NCBI RefSeq assembly: GCF_900447215.1
Contig: NZ_UFYA01000001.1
Location: forward strand, 1,860,001-1,924,000
Source of the DNA: Dermatophilus congolensis
Lineage (GTDB): Bacteria; Actinomycetota; Actinomycetes; Actinomycetales; Dermatophilaceae
Direction: 5' to 3'
Length of the DNA stretch: 64,000 nt
Below, piece after piece: positions 17,591-26,336 of this stretch (its first letter is position 1; each line of letters starts with the position of its first letter). The translations under genes and the position numbers were made by a program. The notes under the pieces were generated by a model. The model was given only the letters and a program-made list of their open reading frames with translations. It had not been told where the DNA came from and searched no databases.

Positions 17591-17592
17591 CC

Positions 17593-18783
17593 ATGACCTC
17601 ACCTAAGCCTCGCTATGCCGCCCTGGACATCGCCCGCGGCATCGCGATCTGTGGCACGCTAGCCACCAACATATGGATCTTCTCCCACCCCGGCGGCCTA
17701 CTCGGCTACTTCGACTCCCCCACCAGCGCCAATGCCGCCCCCTGGCAGCAAACAATCGAAGCCATTCTTCAAGCTCTGCCCAACGGAAAATTCCTAGGTC
17801 TCCTGACGCTTCTTTTTGGCATCGGCCTAGCACTTCAAGCAGAAAGCGCATGCCGGCGCGGCCACACCTGGCCTGGTCCCTACCAATGGCGCATGTGCAT
17901 CCTGTTCCTCGACGGAATCCTGCACTACCTACTCGTAGTCGAATTCGACATTCTTATGGGGTACGCAGTAACCGGCGGTATTGCCGCCTGGGTTATTACC
18001 TTCAGCGAACGCACCCGAAAAGCGTGGTTCACATGCGCACTAGCTGTGCACGCTTTACTCGTTCTCATAGCATCGATGCTCCTCATGGCAGCCATGAACA
18101 CCCAGAGCACCCCCGCTACCTATGGGCACAATCCTTACCGCGATGGCTCCTGGTGGGACCTGGTGCTTCTTCGCATTGATTCAGCATTTATGTTCCGGAT
18201 TGAACCAGTTTTCATTCTTCCGATGAGCATTGCGATGTTCCTGCTTGGCCACCGCCTATACCAATCAGGAATACTCACCGAAAAAGCCACACAGCTACGC
18301 CGGCGATTAATCATCATCGGACTCATCACCGCGCCAATTGACCTGGCCCTATCCCTGTCTTCCCCCGCCTTAAATATCCTCACCCGCTACGGCACTGCAC
18401 CAGTAGTAGCTGTAGGAATGCTCGCACTGATTATCAGCACCGCACATTCACTCAGCTGTGGAATATCCCGCTACCTAGCCGCACTCGGGCGCGTCTCCCT
18501 CAGCGCATACATGCTGCAAAATCTCGTTGCTTCAGCGCTTTTCTACGGATGGGGCCTGAACGTGGGGGCGATGGATCCGCAGTGGCGACTGCCAGTCACA
18601 ATCGCAGCGTGGATAGGCATCAGCGCACTCATGCTTGTGATGGCTCACTGCTGGCTGCTTCGTTTTCGCCACGGCCCCATGGAAATGGTCACTCACAAGT
18701 TGTACCGCAGCATCGCTGGAACTCCGGAAGCGACCTCAACGGCCAGGAACACGCCGCGGATCCCACACCACAAGAGCACGTGA
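17593..18783 (+). CDS. DUF418 family multi-pass membrane protein
   Basis: About 396 residues from the ATG at 17593. The family opening RYAALDIARGIAICGTL is followed by LATNIW, and around ten hydrophobic segments come after. The C-terminal DUF418 region includes GRVSLSAYMLQN and a Trp-rich last helix. Members resemble acyltransferase-3/heparan N-acetyltransferase-like membrane proteins; their biochemical role is unsettled. No Shine-Dalgarno is visible because the operator occupies that space, so the mRNA may be leaderless. The 3' end overlaps the convergent hspR gene by 48 bases. Confidence 0.88.
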   Translation: MTSPKPRYAALDIARGIAICGTLATNIWIFSHPGGLLGYFDSPTSANAAPWQQTIEAILQALPNGKFLGLLTLLFGIGLALQAESACRRGHTWPGPYQWRMCILFLDGILHYLLVVEFDILMGYAVTGGIAAWVITFSERTRKAWFTCALAVHALLVLIASMLLMAAMNTQSTPATYGHNPYRDGSWWDLVLLRIDSAFMFRIEPVFILPMSIAMFLLGHRLYQSGILTEKATQLRRRLIIIGLITAPIDLALSLSSPALNILTRYGTAPVVAVGMLALIISTAHSLSCGISRYLAALGRVSLSAYMLQNLVASALFYGWGLNVGAMDPQWRLPVTIAAWIGISALMLVMAHCWLLRFRHGPMEMVTHKLYRSIAGTPEATSTARNTPRIPHHKST

Positions 18784-19209
18784 AGCAACGTTGCGGCGCG
18801 GGCGTTGCCCAGCCCGCACCGCAACAACATCACCACTGCTTGCCGCCGCGAAAACCCGCCTGGCCTGATCACGGCGGTCCCGTGCCTGCTCAACCTCGCG
18901 ACGCAGCTCCTCGACCGTGGCGTTGAGCTCTTCAATACGGTTTTTCAGCGCCAGGATGTACCGAATCCCCGACAAGCTCACGCCTTCATCTTGCGAAAGC
19001 CGTTGAATTTCCCGTAACTCCATCACATTCCGTGCTGAATAACGTCGCCCTCCCCCGCGCGTACGCGCAGGTACAACCAGCCCAAGCCGGTCATACTGGC
19101 GCAGAGTTTGGGCGTGCATTCCCGCCAGCTGCGCAGCCACGGAGATCACGAACACAGGAGTGTCATCATCAGGGGAAAACGATGAGGAGTTCACGGCGGG
19201 CACTTTCAC
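18736..19209 (-). CDS. hspR: HspR, MerR-family heat-shock repressor
   Basis: 157 residues. The MerR DNA-binding domain is VFVISVAAQLAGMHAQTLRQ followed by YDRLGLV and GGGRRYSARNVMEL. A leucine-rich coiled coil near residues 85-115 follows, then a basic tail. The domain order and the operon place it as HspR, which binds HAIR-type repeats upstream of dnaK with DnaK as co-repressor. GTG at 19209 overlaps the dnaJ stop as GTGA. The gene overlaps the convergent DUF418 gene at its 3' end, so antisense effects are possible. Confidence 0.92.
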   Translation of the reverse strand: MKVPAVNSSSFSPDDDTPVFVISVAAQLAGMHAQTLRQYDRLGLVVPARTRGGGRRYSARNVMELREIQRLSQDEGVSLSGIRYILALKNRIEELNATVEELRREVEQARDRRDQARRVFAAASSGDVVAVRAGQRPRRNVASRALVVWDPRRVPGR

Positions 19210-20219
19210 TCACCTCGCGCCCGAGTGAGCAGCTCCGCCCTGGGATCGAAGTCGCTTTCCTGAGCGCGCAAGGCTTCAATAGCTGCACGTGCTTCATCTG
19301 TGAGCCGCTGCGGCACCGTCACCTGGATACGTGCCCGCAAGTCGCCCGGAGTTCCTTTAGCTGGCACTCCCCTGCCCCGCACACGCAAAGAACGCCCACT
19401 GGGGGTTCCGGCAGGCAGTTTCAACTTCACGGGGTTGCCGCCAAGAGTCGGAACAGAGATCGTGGCCCCTAGCGCGGCCTCTGCGAAAGTAACGGGAACA
19501 TCAACGACGAGGTCGTTTCCTTCGAGCCGGAATACCGGGTGCGGTTTCACGGTCACTTTGAGGAGAATGTCGCCTGCTTCTCCCCCTGCCATAGGCGAGG
19601 ATTCCCCTTTACCGCGCAATCGGATGGTCGCTCCGTCTTTAACCCCGGCCGGGATGCGCGCGGTGATTGGTTTACCGCTGACTCCGTTAACAACAACCGT
19701 GTCACCGTTAACGGCTTGTTTGAAGCTCAGTGTGGCGGTGGCATGCACATCACGTCCTTTGGGTGGACGTGTCCCAGCGGTACCGAAACCCATATTGCCT
19801 GCGCCTGAACCTTGTTGACCGAACATGCCCAAAAGATCTTCGAGGTTGGGTGCTGCTCCAGCAGTGCGACGCGCCCCGCCGAATCCTCCCGCATTACCGA
19901 ACAGACCACCGAGCAGATCGTCGAATCCGGCTCCCCCTCCCGGCATACCGCCGGGTCCGCCAGCTGTGAAACGGGGACCACCGCCCCCCATGGCGCGGAT
20001 AGCGTCATATTGACGACGTTGTTCGGCGTCGGAGAGCACTGCATACGCTTCGCCGATTTCTTTGAACTTGGCCTCGGCTACGGGATCGTTTTTGTGGGTA
20101 TCGGGGTGATACTCACGCGCCATTTTGCGGTACTGCTTTTTGATCTCTTTGTCGTCCGCGCCCGGTTTCACACCGAGGACAGCGTAGAAATCCTTGTCCA
20201 ACCAGTCTTGACTGGCCAT
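19206..20219 (-). CDS. dnaJ: DnaJ co-chaperone lacking the zinc-finger domain (CbpA-like)
   Basis: 337 residues. J-domain at residues 8-75 with the HPD motif in REYHPDTHKND. A long Gly/Phe/Ala-rich linker follows (about 75-150) and then two beta-sandwich C-terminal domains, including GEAGDILLKVTVKPHPVFRL. The CxxCxGxG zinc repeats of canonical DnaJ are absent, so this is the class II form usual in the actinobacterial heat-shock operon. A second, zinc-containing dnaJ probably lies elsewhere. ATG with GGAGGGAAC upstream; 120 bases after grpE; overlaps hspR. Confidence 0.93.
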   Translation of the reverse strand: MASQDWLDKDFYAVLGVKPGADDKEIKKQYRKMAREYHPDTHKNDPVAEAKFKEIGEAYAVLSDAEQRRQYDAIRAMGGGGPRFTAGGPGGMPGGGAGFDDLLGGLFGNAGGFGGARRTAGAAPNLEDLLGMFGQQGSGAGNMGFGTAGTRPPKGRDVHATATLSFKQAVNGDTVVVNGVSGKPITARIPAGVKDGATIRLRGKGESSPMAGGEAGDILLKVTVKPHPVFRLEGNDLVVDVPVTFAEAALGATISVPTLGGNPVKLKLPAGTPSGRSLRVRGRGVPAKGTPGDLRARIQVTVPQRLTDEARAAIEALRAQESDFDPRAELLTRARGE

Positions 20220-20324
20220 GTTCCCTCCTTGACGTTCTGTGTCGGGTGAGTTGTGCCCGAAGCTGCTGTGCGAGGCGCCGTGGCGGGCGCCACTACACGA
20301 GGGCGGCGCGGACGACGATCAGCG

Positions 20325-20339
20325 CTGGGGTATCCCCAG
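20325..20339 (-). other. short hairpin directly after grpE
   Basis: CTGGGG-TAT-CCCCAG abuts the grpE stop in the grpE-dnaJ gap. No T-tract follows. Could tune dnaJ expression or be chance. Confidence 0.3.
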
Positions 20340-21131
20340 TCACTTTGGGTCAGCGACACCCACTATTGCTGGGCGCACTACCCGATCACCGATGCGGTAG
20401 CCGGGCTGCATGACCTGCACGACAGTGGTGTCGGTGACGCCTTCGGGCAGTTCTCGAACGTCGTGCGAAATAGCTTGGTGAACGGTGGGGTCGAAGACGT
20501 CCCCTTCAGCCCCGAATCGTTCTACGCCTTGTTTGAACAAGGAGGTTTCGAGTTTCTCTGCGATTTTCGCCAGCGGGCCAGTTTCGAGGTCACCGTGAGC
20601 TCGGGCGAGCCCGATCTCGTCAAGAACTGGAAGTAGCCCTTCGAGGACTTTGCTGGTGCCACGCTGGGCTGCTTCTTCAAGGTCGCGTTTCGAGCGCCGC
20701 ACGTAGGCGTGGTACTCGTTTTCAAGGTTGGTGTACGAGGCGCTTACGCGCTGTAGCTGGTCGATGAGTTCTTGTTCGCGTTCGCTAGTTTCGTTTTCGA
20801 ACGCGGCAGCGAGGCCTTCAGGAGAGTCGTCCATGGCTTGCGCTTGGTCAGACTCTGGCTGCTCGGCGGCTGTTTCTTCGCTTGCCTGCTCCACGGTTTC
20901 TTCACTGGTTTGCTCGGCGGGCTCTGGAGCCACAACGTGTTCTTCTTCAGGGATAGCCGTGTCGGGGCGGTTCTTTTGGGCGCCTTCGTAGGCGGCTCGG
21001 GCGGCGGCTTGCCCCCCTGGCCCGGAGACCGGTGATGTCGGCCCTGGAGCGAACTCAGTTCCTTGTTCGGGTGCGCTGTGGCGGGCTTGGTATGCGCCGA
21101 ACTCGTTGTCTTGCGGCTGTTCCTGCGACAC
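20340..21131 (-). CDS. grpE: GrpE nucleotide exchange factor
   Basis: 263 residues, long for GrpE because of an acidic, Pro/Glu-rich N-terminal 95 residues that look disordered. The conserved part begins with the long coiled coil (ELIDQLQRVSASYTNLENEY). It ends in the beta domain, with the family signature around VFDPTVHQAISHDVR and VVQVMQPGYRIGDRVVRPA. It releases ADP from DnaK. GTG start at 21131 with AGGAGG about nine bases upstream. It is separated from dnaK by 154 bases that hold a 15-bp hairpin, unlike the tight spacing in many operons. Confidence 0.94.
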   Translation of the reverse strand: MSQEQPQDNEFGAYQARHSAPEQGTEFAPGPTSPVSGPGGQAAARAAYEGAQKNRPDTAIPEEEHVVAPEPAEQTSEETVEQASEETAAEQPESDQAQAMDDSPEGLAAAFENETSEREQELIDQLQRVSASYTNLENEYHAYVRRSKRDLEEAAQRGTSKVLEGLLPVLDEIGLARAHGDLETGPLAKIAEKLETSLFKQGVERFGAEGDVFDPTVHQAISHDVRELPEGVTDTTVVQVMQPGYRIGDRVVRPAIVGVADPK

Positions 21132-21224
21132 GTTCCATCGCCTCCTGTTGAGGAAAAACTACTGCTGCTGCACGCCGTTTGTGGTTGTAGGGCATCGCTT
21201 GGCGTTGGGTGATACCCGGTGCGG

Positions 21225-21259
21225 CTCTGGGGCCGCCGCGTGTTGCGGCGGCCCCAGAG
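21225..21259 (-). other. 15-bp hairpin between dnaK and grpE
   Basis: Perfect stem (CTCTGGGGCCGCCGC) with a GTGTT loop, 26 bases after the dnaK stop. It has no U-tract, so a partial terminator or an RNA-processing/stability element that keeps dnaK mRNA above grpE is likelier than full termination. Confidence 0.6.
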
Positions 21260-21285
21260 GTTACATTCGGTCGGCGACTAGCAGG

Positions 21286-23193
21286 TCACTTCTTGTCGTC
21301 TTCGACGACCTCGGCGTCAACGACGTCGTCGTCTGCCTTGGCCTTGGCGCCCGTGGCGGAACCTGCACCAGCACCAGCGTTACCTGCCGCACCAGCGTTA
21401 CCGGCCTGTGCGCCCTCGGCCTGGGTAGCCGCGTACATTGCTGCGCCCATCGCCTGAGAAACCTCGTTCAGTTTGGTGACCTTGGTGTTGAGCTCTTCAG
21501 GGGAGACTTCGTCGTCACCGGTCTTCGCGAGAGCTTCCTTGAGGTCCTTAACTGCTTCTTCGACCGGGGCTTTCGTCTCGGCAGGAACTTTCTCACCATT
21601 GTCGGCGAGGAACTTCTCCGTGGAGTAGACGAGTTGCTCAGCCGTGTTACGGGCCTCAGCGGATTCGCGGCGCTTCTTGTCTTCTTCGGCGTGCGCTTCA
21701 GCTTCCTTGACCATGCGGTCGATTTCTTCCTGCGGAAGAGCCGAGCCACCAGAGATCGTCATGGACTGCTCTTTGCCCGTGCCGCGGTCTTTAGCGGAGA
21801 CGTTCACGATGCCATTGGCGTCGATGTCGAAGGTGACCTCGATCTGCGGGACGCCACGGGGCGCTGGGGCGATGCCGGTGAGCTCGAAGGTACCCAGAGA
21901 CTTGTTCGCGCTAGCGAGTTCGCGCTCTCCCTGGAACACCTGGATTAGCACCGAGGGCTGGTTGTCTTCAGCAGTGGTGAAGGTTTCGGAGCGTTTGGTG
22001 GGGATGGCGGTGTTGCGCTCGATGAGCTTGGTCATCAGGCCACCCTTGGTCTCGATACCCAGGGACAGCGGCGTGACGTCAATGAGAAGAACGTCTTTGC
22101 GCTCACCCTTGAGGACACCGGCCTGCAGGGAGGCTCCCATGGCGACAACCTCGTCTGGGTTGACGCCCTTGTTGGGCTCTTTGCCGCCGGTGAGCTCCTT
22201 GACGACCTGGGTGACGGCTGGCATACGGGTGGAACCGCCAACGAGCACGACGTGAGCGATGTCGCCTACGGAGATCCCTGCATCCTTGATGACCTGGTGG
22301 AACGGCGCCTTAGTGCGCTCAATGAGGTCGGCGGTCATCTGCTCGAACTGGGTACGGGAGAGCGTTTCGTCCAGGTGGATGGGGCCGTTCTCGCTCATGG
22401 AGAGGTACTGGAGCGAGATGTTGGTGGTGGTGGCGCTGGAGAGTTCTTTCTTGGCCTGCTCGGCGGCGTCACGCAGACGCTGCATGGCGATCTTGTCGGT
22501 GGCAAGGTCGATGCCGGTGTTGTTTTTCACCGTGGTGAGCAGGTGCTGGACGATGCGGTCGTCCCAGTCGTCGCCACCGAGCTTGTTGTCACCGTGGGTG
22601 GCGCGGACCTGGATGGTGGAGAAGCCATCTTCGGGGTCTTTGCCGACTTCGAGGAGGGAGACGTCAAAGGTTCCGCCACCGAGGTCGAAGACGAGGATGA
22701 GTTCGTCTTCTTTGCCCTTGTCCAGGCCGTAGGCCAGAGCGGCGGCGGTGGGCTCGTTGACGATGCGCAGGACGTTGAGGCCCGCGATTTCACCGGCTTC
22801 TTTGGTTGCCTGGCGTTCGGCGTCGTCGAAGTATGCCGGAACGGTGATCACTGCGTCGGTGACAGTGTCGCCGAGGTAGGCCTCAGCGTCGCGCTTGAGC
22901 TTCTGGAGGGTGCGGGCGCTGATTTCCTGGGGCGTGTATTTTTTGCCGTCGATTTCGGTGGTCCAGTCGGTGCCCATGTGGCGCTTGACAGAGCGGATGG
23001 TGCGGTCGACGTTGGTGACGGCCTGACGTTTGGCGATTTCACCGACGAGGATTTCGCCGTTCTTGGAGAACGCAACGACGGACGGGGTGGTGCGGCCGCC
23101 TTCAGCGTTAGCAATGACGGTGGGCTCGTCGCCATCGAGGATAGAGACGGCCGAGTTGGTGGTTCCGAGGTCAATACCTACTGCACGTGCCAT
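21286..23193 (-). CDS. dnaK: DnaK (Hsp70) chaperone
   Basis: 635 residues from the ATG at 23193 (GAAGGAG upstream); a further in-frame start at 23277 would add a non-family leader. ATPase signatures [32 protein letters not shown]-like [18 protein letters not shown] and [12 protein letters not shown] are intact. The substrate-binding domain and helical lid follow. The tail is Ala/Gly-rich and ends [14 protein letters not shown], the usual acidic actinobacterial terminus. First gene of dnaK-grpE-dnaJ-hspR. Control is expected from HspR binding the repeats at 23414-23488. Confidence 0.97.
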   Translation of the reverse strand: MARAVGIDLGTTNSAVSILDGDEPTVIANAEGGRTTPSVVAFSKNGEILVGEIAKRQAVTNVDRTIRSVKRHMGTDWTTEIDGKKYTPQEISARTLQKLKRDAEAYLGDTVTDAVITVPAYFDDAERQATKEAGEIAGLNVLRIVNEPTAAALAYGLDKGKEDELILVFDLGGGTFDVSLLEVGKDPEDGFSTIQVRATHGDNKLGGDDWDDRIVQHLLTTVKNNTGIDLATDKIAMQRLRDAAEQAKKELSSATTTNISLQYLSMSENGPIHLDETLSRTQFEQMTADLIERTKAPFHQVIKDAGISVGDIAHVVLVGGSTRMPAVTQVVKELTGGKEPNKGVNPDEVVAMGASLQAGVLKGERKDVLLIDVTPLSLGIETKGGLMTKLIERNTAIPTKRSETFTTAEDNQPSVLIQVFQGERELASANKSLGTFELTGIAPAPRGVPQIEVTFDIDANGIVNVSAKDRGTGKEQSMTISGGSALPQEEIDRMVKEAEAHAEEDKKRRESAEARNTAEQLVYSTEKFLADNGEKVPAETKAPVEEAVKDLKEALAKTGDDEVSPEELNTKVTKLNEVSQAMGAAMYAATQAEGAQAGNAGAAGNAGAGAGSATGAKAKADDDVVDAEVVEDDKK

Positions 23194-23413
23194 GTGTTGG
23201 CGCTCCTTCACGTTGGGTGGTGGCCTTAAGGGCCAGCGGCAACCCGGTGGCTGCTTGTTGCGTTGGCGGAATGCCACCTGCTCGGGGACGTAGCCATCTC
23301 TGCGCGAGAGAGGTTCGTACCGGCGTTGTTGCTCGGGTTAATGAAAGACGGACCCGAACGAGAGGCACTCCGCCCTGGCAGGTCAAGCACCTGCTTCGGG
23401 TTGATTGCTACAC

Positions 23414-23488
23414 ACTCAACTTTGAAACTTGAGTTGAAGGTTGTCAACTGCCACACCGAAAACTTGCGCATACTCGACTCAACTTTGA
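23414..23488. promoter_or_regulatory. HAIR-like repeats and candidate promoter of the dnaK operon
   Basis: ACTCAAC-TTTGAAA-CTTGAGT at 23414-23434 is an inverted repeat made of the same half-sites as the HspR HAIR element (CTTGAGT-N7-ACTCAAG), but in reversed order. The first 12 bases, ACTCAACTTTGA, recur at 23477-23488 as a direct copy. On the minus strand TTGACA (23447-23442) could be a -35 box between the two copies. HspR binding is inferred from half-site identity and position. Confidence 0.6.
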
Positions 23489-23550
23489 GCTAAGCGCTAC
23501 CCCGTCTGCGAGATGCACACAGCAGGCAAGAACCCCTGGATGGCATTTTG

Positions 23551-23580
23551 TTATTATCTGCGTATGAATGCAGGTAATAA
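23551..23580. promoter_or_regulatory. ArsR operator overlapping its own start codon
   Basis: TTATTATCTGC and GCAGGTAATAA pair at 10 of 11 positions around an 8-base centre that contains the ATG at 23564. The left arm also includes TATTAT, positioned as a -10 box about 7 bases before the ATG. This predicts a leaderless, autorepressed transcript. Confidence 0.65.
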
Positions 23581-23929
23581 GGTTTGTGGTCTCTCTCCCT
23601 CATCGGAATACGTTGATCTAGCAGCTGAAGTCTTCCGCCTGCTTTCTGACCCCACCCGAATCAAAATCATCCTGGCCCTGCGCGCCGCCGAAGAGCTCTC
23701 CGTTAACTCTTTGGCCGAAATCGTTGACAAAAAACCTTCCGGCGTTTCTCAACACTTGGCTCGCATGCGTATGGCCCGCATCGTCACCACTCGTCATGAA
23801 GGCACCAGCGTGCGCTACCGACTCACGGACAAGCACGCTCTGGCTCTGGTCATCGAAGCTGTCAAACAAGCCGAACACGCCACCGCCAACGGCCAAACAC
23901 CACGGCGCTACCACTCCCCCGCCGAGTAA
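23564..23929 (+). CDS. ArsR/SmtB family transcriptional regulator
   Basis: 121 residues from the ATG at 23564. The winged helix core is VFRLLSDPTRIKIILAL then LAEIVDKKPSGVSQHLARMR. The last helix reads DKHALALVIEAVKQAEH. Compared with the alpha-5 metal site of CzrA/SmtB (D-x-H-x10-H-x2-H) it keeps Asp and two His but has Gln at the third ligand position. Metal sensing is therefore possible but altered. The gene sits 34 bases before an MFS exporter on the same strand, a common sensor-exporter pairing. Confidence 0.88.
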   Translation: MNAGNKVCGLSPSSEYVDLAAEVFRLLSDPTRIKIILALRAAEELSVNSLAEIVDKKPSGVSQHLARMRMARIVTTRHEGTSVRYRLTDKHALALVIEAVKQAEHATANGQTPRRYHSPAE

Positions 23930-23963
23930 CCCACATACATCACCTCAGCGAACGACTCACCCC

Positions 23964-25187
23964 ATGCTGCGCGTCCTCACCCACCACACCTACGCGAAGC
24001 TTTTCAGCGCCCACGTCATCGCATTAGTCGGCACTGGACTGCTCACTGTCGCGCTAGGCCTACTAGCTTTCGACATTGGCGGCGGTAACGCTGGCCTCAT
24101 CATGGGCACCGCCATGACAATCAAAATGGGTGCCTACGTGTTCGTTTCACCCATCGCTACCGCCTTCGTTTCTCGTCTTCCCCGCAAGCCTGTTCTCATT
24201 GGGGCAGAGCTCACCCGAGCCGCAGTAGCTATCTGCCTGCCTTTCGTCACTGAAGCATGGCAGATCTACATCTTGATCTTCTTGCTTCAATCAGCTTCGG
24301 CCACATTCACCCCCACCTTCTCGGCCACAATCCCCGCAGTCTTGCCTGATGAGAATGAGTACACCCAAGCGCTTTCACTCTCTCGCCTCGCCTATGACCT
24401 GGAATCACTGATCAGCCCGATACTGGCTGCAGCACTGCTAACCATCACTGGTTTTCATAATCTGTTTTTTGGCACGTTTGTTGGGTTCATTGCCTCTGCT
24501 GGGTTGGTCATAACAACTCACATTCCTGCCACTGCACCCTCATCGATAGAGAAATCTCACGACAGACTCACTCATGGATGGCGGCTCTTCTGGTCAACTG
24601 CTGAATTGCGTGGCCTGATGGGGATGAATCTTGTTGTTGCCGCAGTCACGCCCTTGGTGATCGTCAACACTGTCGTTCTGGTGCGAGCCGAACTTGGTAG
24701 ACCACAGCACGATGTTGCGGTGCTTCTGGCAGCGTATGGAGGCGGTTCCATGCTGATCGCACTTGGCATACCGAAGCTGATCAACCGCCTCACAGATCGC
24801 AGCATCATGCTTGCTGGAGGGATCTCACTACTTCTGCTTTTGATCGCCGCCGCGGATGCGATCGCTTGGACGACTCATTCTGCCCAATGGGGTGCACTTC
24901 TACTGGTGTGGACGCTGATGGGTGCCCCCACCTCGGCTGTGCTTACACCCTCGGCACGAATCCTGCGTAGGAACAGCACGGATGAGAACCGAGCCGCTGT
25001 GTTTGCGGCTCAGTTCTCGCTGTCTCATGCATGTTTTTTATTCACTTACCCGCTAGCTGGGGCATTGGGAACGGGTGCGGGGGTCTCGACAACCGCTTTG
25101 ACACTTGTTCCGCTGGGATTGATCGGCGTGCTTACCGCAGCAGGGATGTGGATGCCTTCATCGGTGGCGAAGTTAGCGGCTAGCTAG
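23964..25187 (+). CDS. MFS efflux transporter paired with ArsR
   Basis: 407 residues with about twelve hydrophobic segments and the MFS loop SRLPRKPVLIGAELTRA after helix 3. The ATG at 23964 follows the ArsR stop; no strong Shine-Dalgarno is seen, so coupling to ArsR is likely. MFS proteins linked to ArsR regulators are often exporters of metals (NreB-like) or small toxic compounds. No His-rich tail typical of NreB is present, so the substrate stays open. Confidence 0.82.
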   Translation: MLRVLTHHTYAKLFSAHVIALVGTGLLTVALGLLAFDIGGGNAGLIMGTAMTIKMGAYVFVSPIATAFVSRLPRKPVLIGAELTRAAVAICLPFVTEAWQIYILIFLLQSASATFTPTFSATIPAVLPDENEYTQALSLSRLAYDLESLISPILAAALLTITGFHNLFFGTFVGFIASAGLVITTHIPATAPSSIEKSHDRLTHGWRLFWSTAELRGLMGMNLVVAAVTPLVIVNTVVLVRAELGRPQHDVAVLLAAYGGGSMLIALGIPKLINRLTDRSIMLAGGISLLLLLIAAADAIAWTTHSAQWGALLLVWTLMGAPTSAVLTPSARILRRNSTDENRAAVFAAQFSLSHACFLFTYPLAGALGTGAGVSTTALTLVPLGLIGVLTAAGMWMPSSVAKLAAS

Positions 25188-25349
25188 CAGCCACATCCTG
25201 GTGCAGATCAGCACGATGACGTCGGGCAGTCCTTCTGTCAATTAGGTGGTGGCCGGTCACGTCATCACAACCGGCCAGCGGTCAGAACATGTGGCCATGG
25301 CGGTATTGCACGATCTCACTGCTCTGTAGGTGCATCCGATGATGCTTTT

Positions 25350-26336
25350 TTAGGAAACAGAGCTACTCGTGGCGCATTCGGCGGCTTGTTGGCTGGCGTC
25401 TTGGCGAGCGCGCGACAGCCAGCGGCGGGCAGTGCGGTCAGCGACATGGTGGCCTAGGTGCGACATAGCTTCCTGGACGTGACGACCTGTCGCGGCATCG
25501 CCGTACAGATCGAGAACTTTTGCAGCGACGGTGCTGATTTCTTTGTCGCTGTCCGCAACGACAAACTGTGGCACCCAGCCAGAACCTGCGAGTGCCAGCT
25601 GAGGGGCTGTTTGGGGTGTGTTTTCAGCGTCTTCGTTAGGAGCGAAGGAGGCATGTTTGGTCGTGGCCAAGGCAGGTAGTGAGTCAACAGCTGCGACCTG
25701 GCGCATCGCGGATGCGAGTGCTGCTTGATCCAAGTTGGGTTGACTCCGGCAAAGGCGTAGGTAGATGGCCTCCAGGCGGGCGCTAGCTTTGACGCGTTCA
25801 CGGTTGGTTGCAGATGCGGCGGCCTGCCTTGCAGCTACTGCCACATCCAGGGTGGCGTTATGGCGGATGCGGTCGTCCCAAGGCCAGGCTGCGCGCTCTT
25901 CGGCGTCGGCAAGGACGTGGTTGTGCCACAGCCAGGCGGCGATCAGTGGCGCAGCGAATCGGAGGGTGATAGCTAGAAACACCGTGATGGATATCGTTTT
26001 GGGCGCTGCGGTGGTGAGGATTTCATGAAGGGCGGAGAAAATACCTGTGACCAGGGCGATAGCCCAGGTTGCGATGAGGTCATTACGTGCGCAGCGGCCG
26101 GTGATGATGGCTTCGCGCGCAGACAGCGCTGAGACAACGAAAGCAAGCTCGCAGAAGATGGCCATAGCGATAGCTATTTCAACGGGGAAGTTGAGAGCTT
26201 GGATGCCAACGAGGGCGATTCCGTGAGCGGAAAGAACGAGGGGTATCGCGATTGTCAGCACGGTCACGGTGAGCACGGTGCGGGATCGTCTGGTGGCTGT
26301 TGAGGTAGCTGCCTGTGGTGGCTTGGCGTTTGTCAT
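25350..26336 (-). CDS. DUF2637 (SpdB/SpdA-like) membrane protein with C-terminal helix-turn-helix
   Basis: 328 residues; ATG with AAAGGA about nine bases upstream. Four hydrophobic segments in the first 145 residues (for example IAIPLVLSAHGIALVGIQAL) match DUF2637. This domain occurs almost only in actinobacterial integrative elements and plasmids, where Spd proteins help conjugal spread. The last 60 residues, including HVQEAMSHLGHHVADRTARR, look like a small DNA-binding domain. No integrase, Rep or TraB/FtsK translocase lies nearby. It may be the remnant of a lost element, or a domesticated regulator. Confidence 0.72.
   Translation of the reverse strand: MTNAKPPQAATSTATRRSRTVLTVTVLTIAIPLVLSAHGIALVGIQALNFPVEIAIAMAIFCELAFVVSALSAREAIITGRCARNDLIATWAIALVTGIFSALHEILTTAAPKTISITVFLAITLRFAAPLIAAWLWHNHVLADAEERAAWPWDDRIRHNATLDVAVAARQAAASATNRERVKASARLEAIYLRLCRSQPNLDQAALASAMRQVAAVDSLPALATTKHASFAPNEDAENTPQTAPQLALAGSGWVPQFVVADSDKEISTVAAKVLDLYGDAATGRHVQEAMSHLGHHVADRTARRWLSRARQDASQQAAECATSSSVS

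Noticed and set aside
22252-23229. Long plus-strand open frame (325 residues) opposite dnaK
   Set aside because: Mirror frame caused by the strong codon bias of dnaK; Gly/Val/Asp-rich with no motif or RBS.
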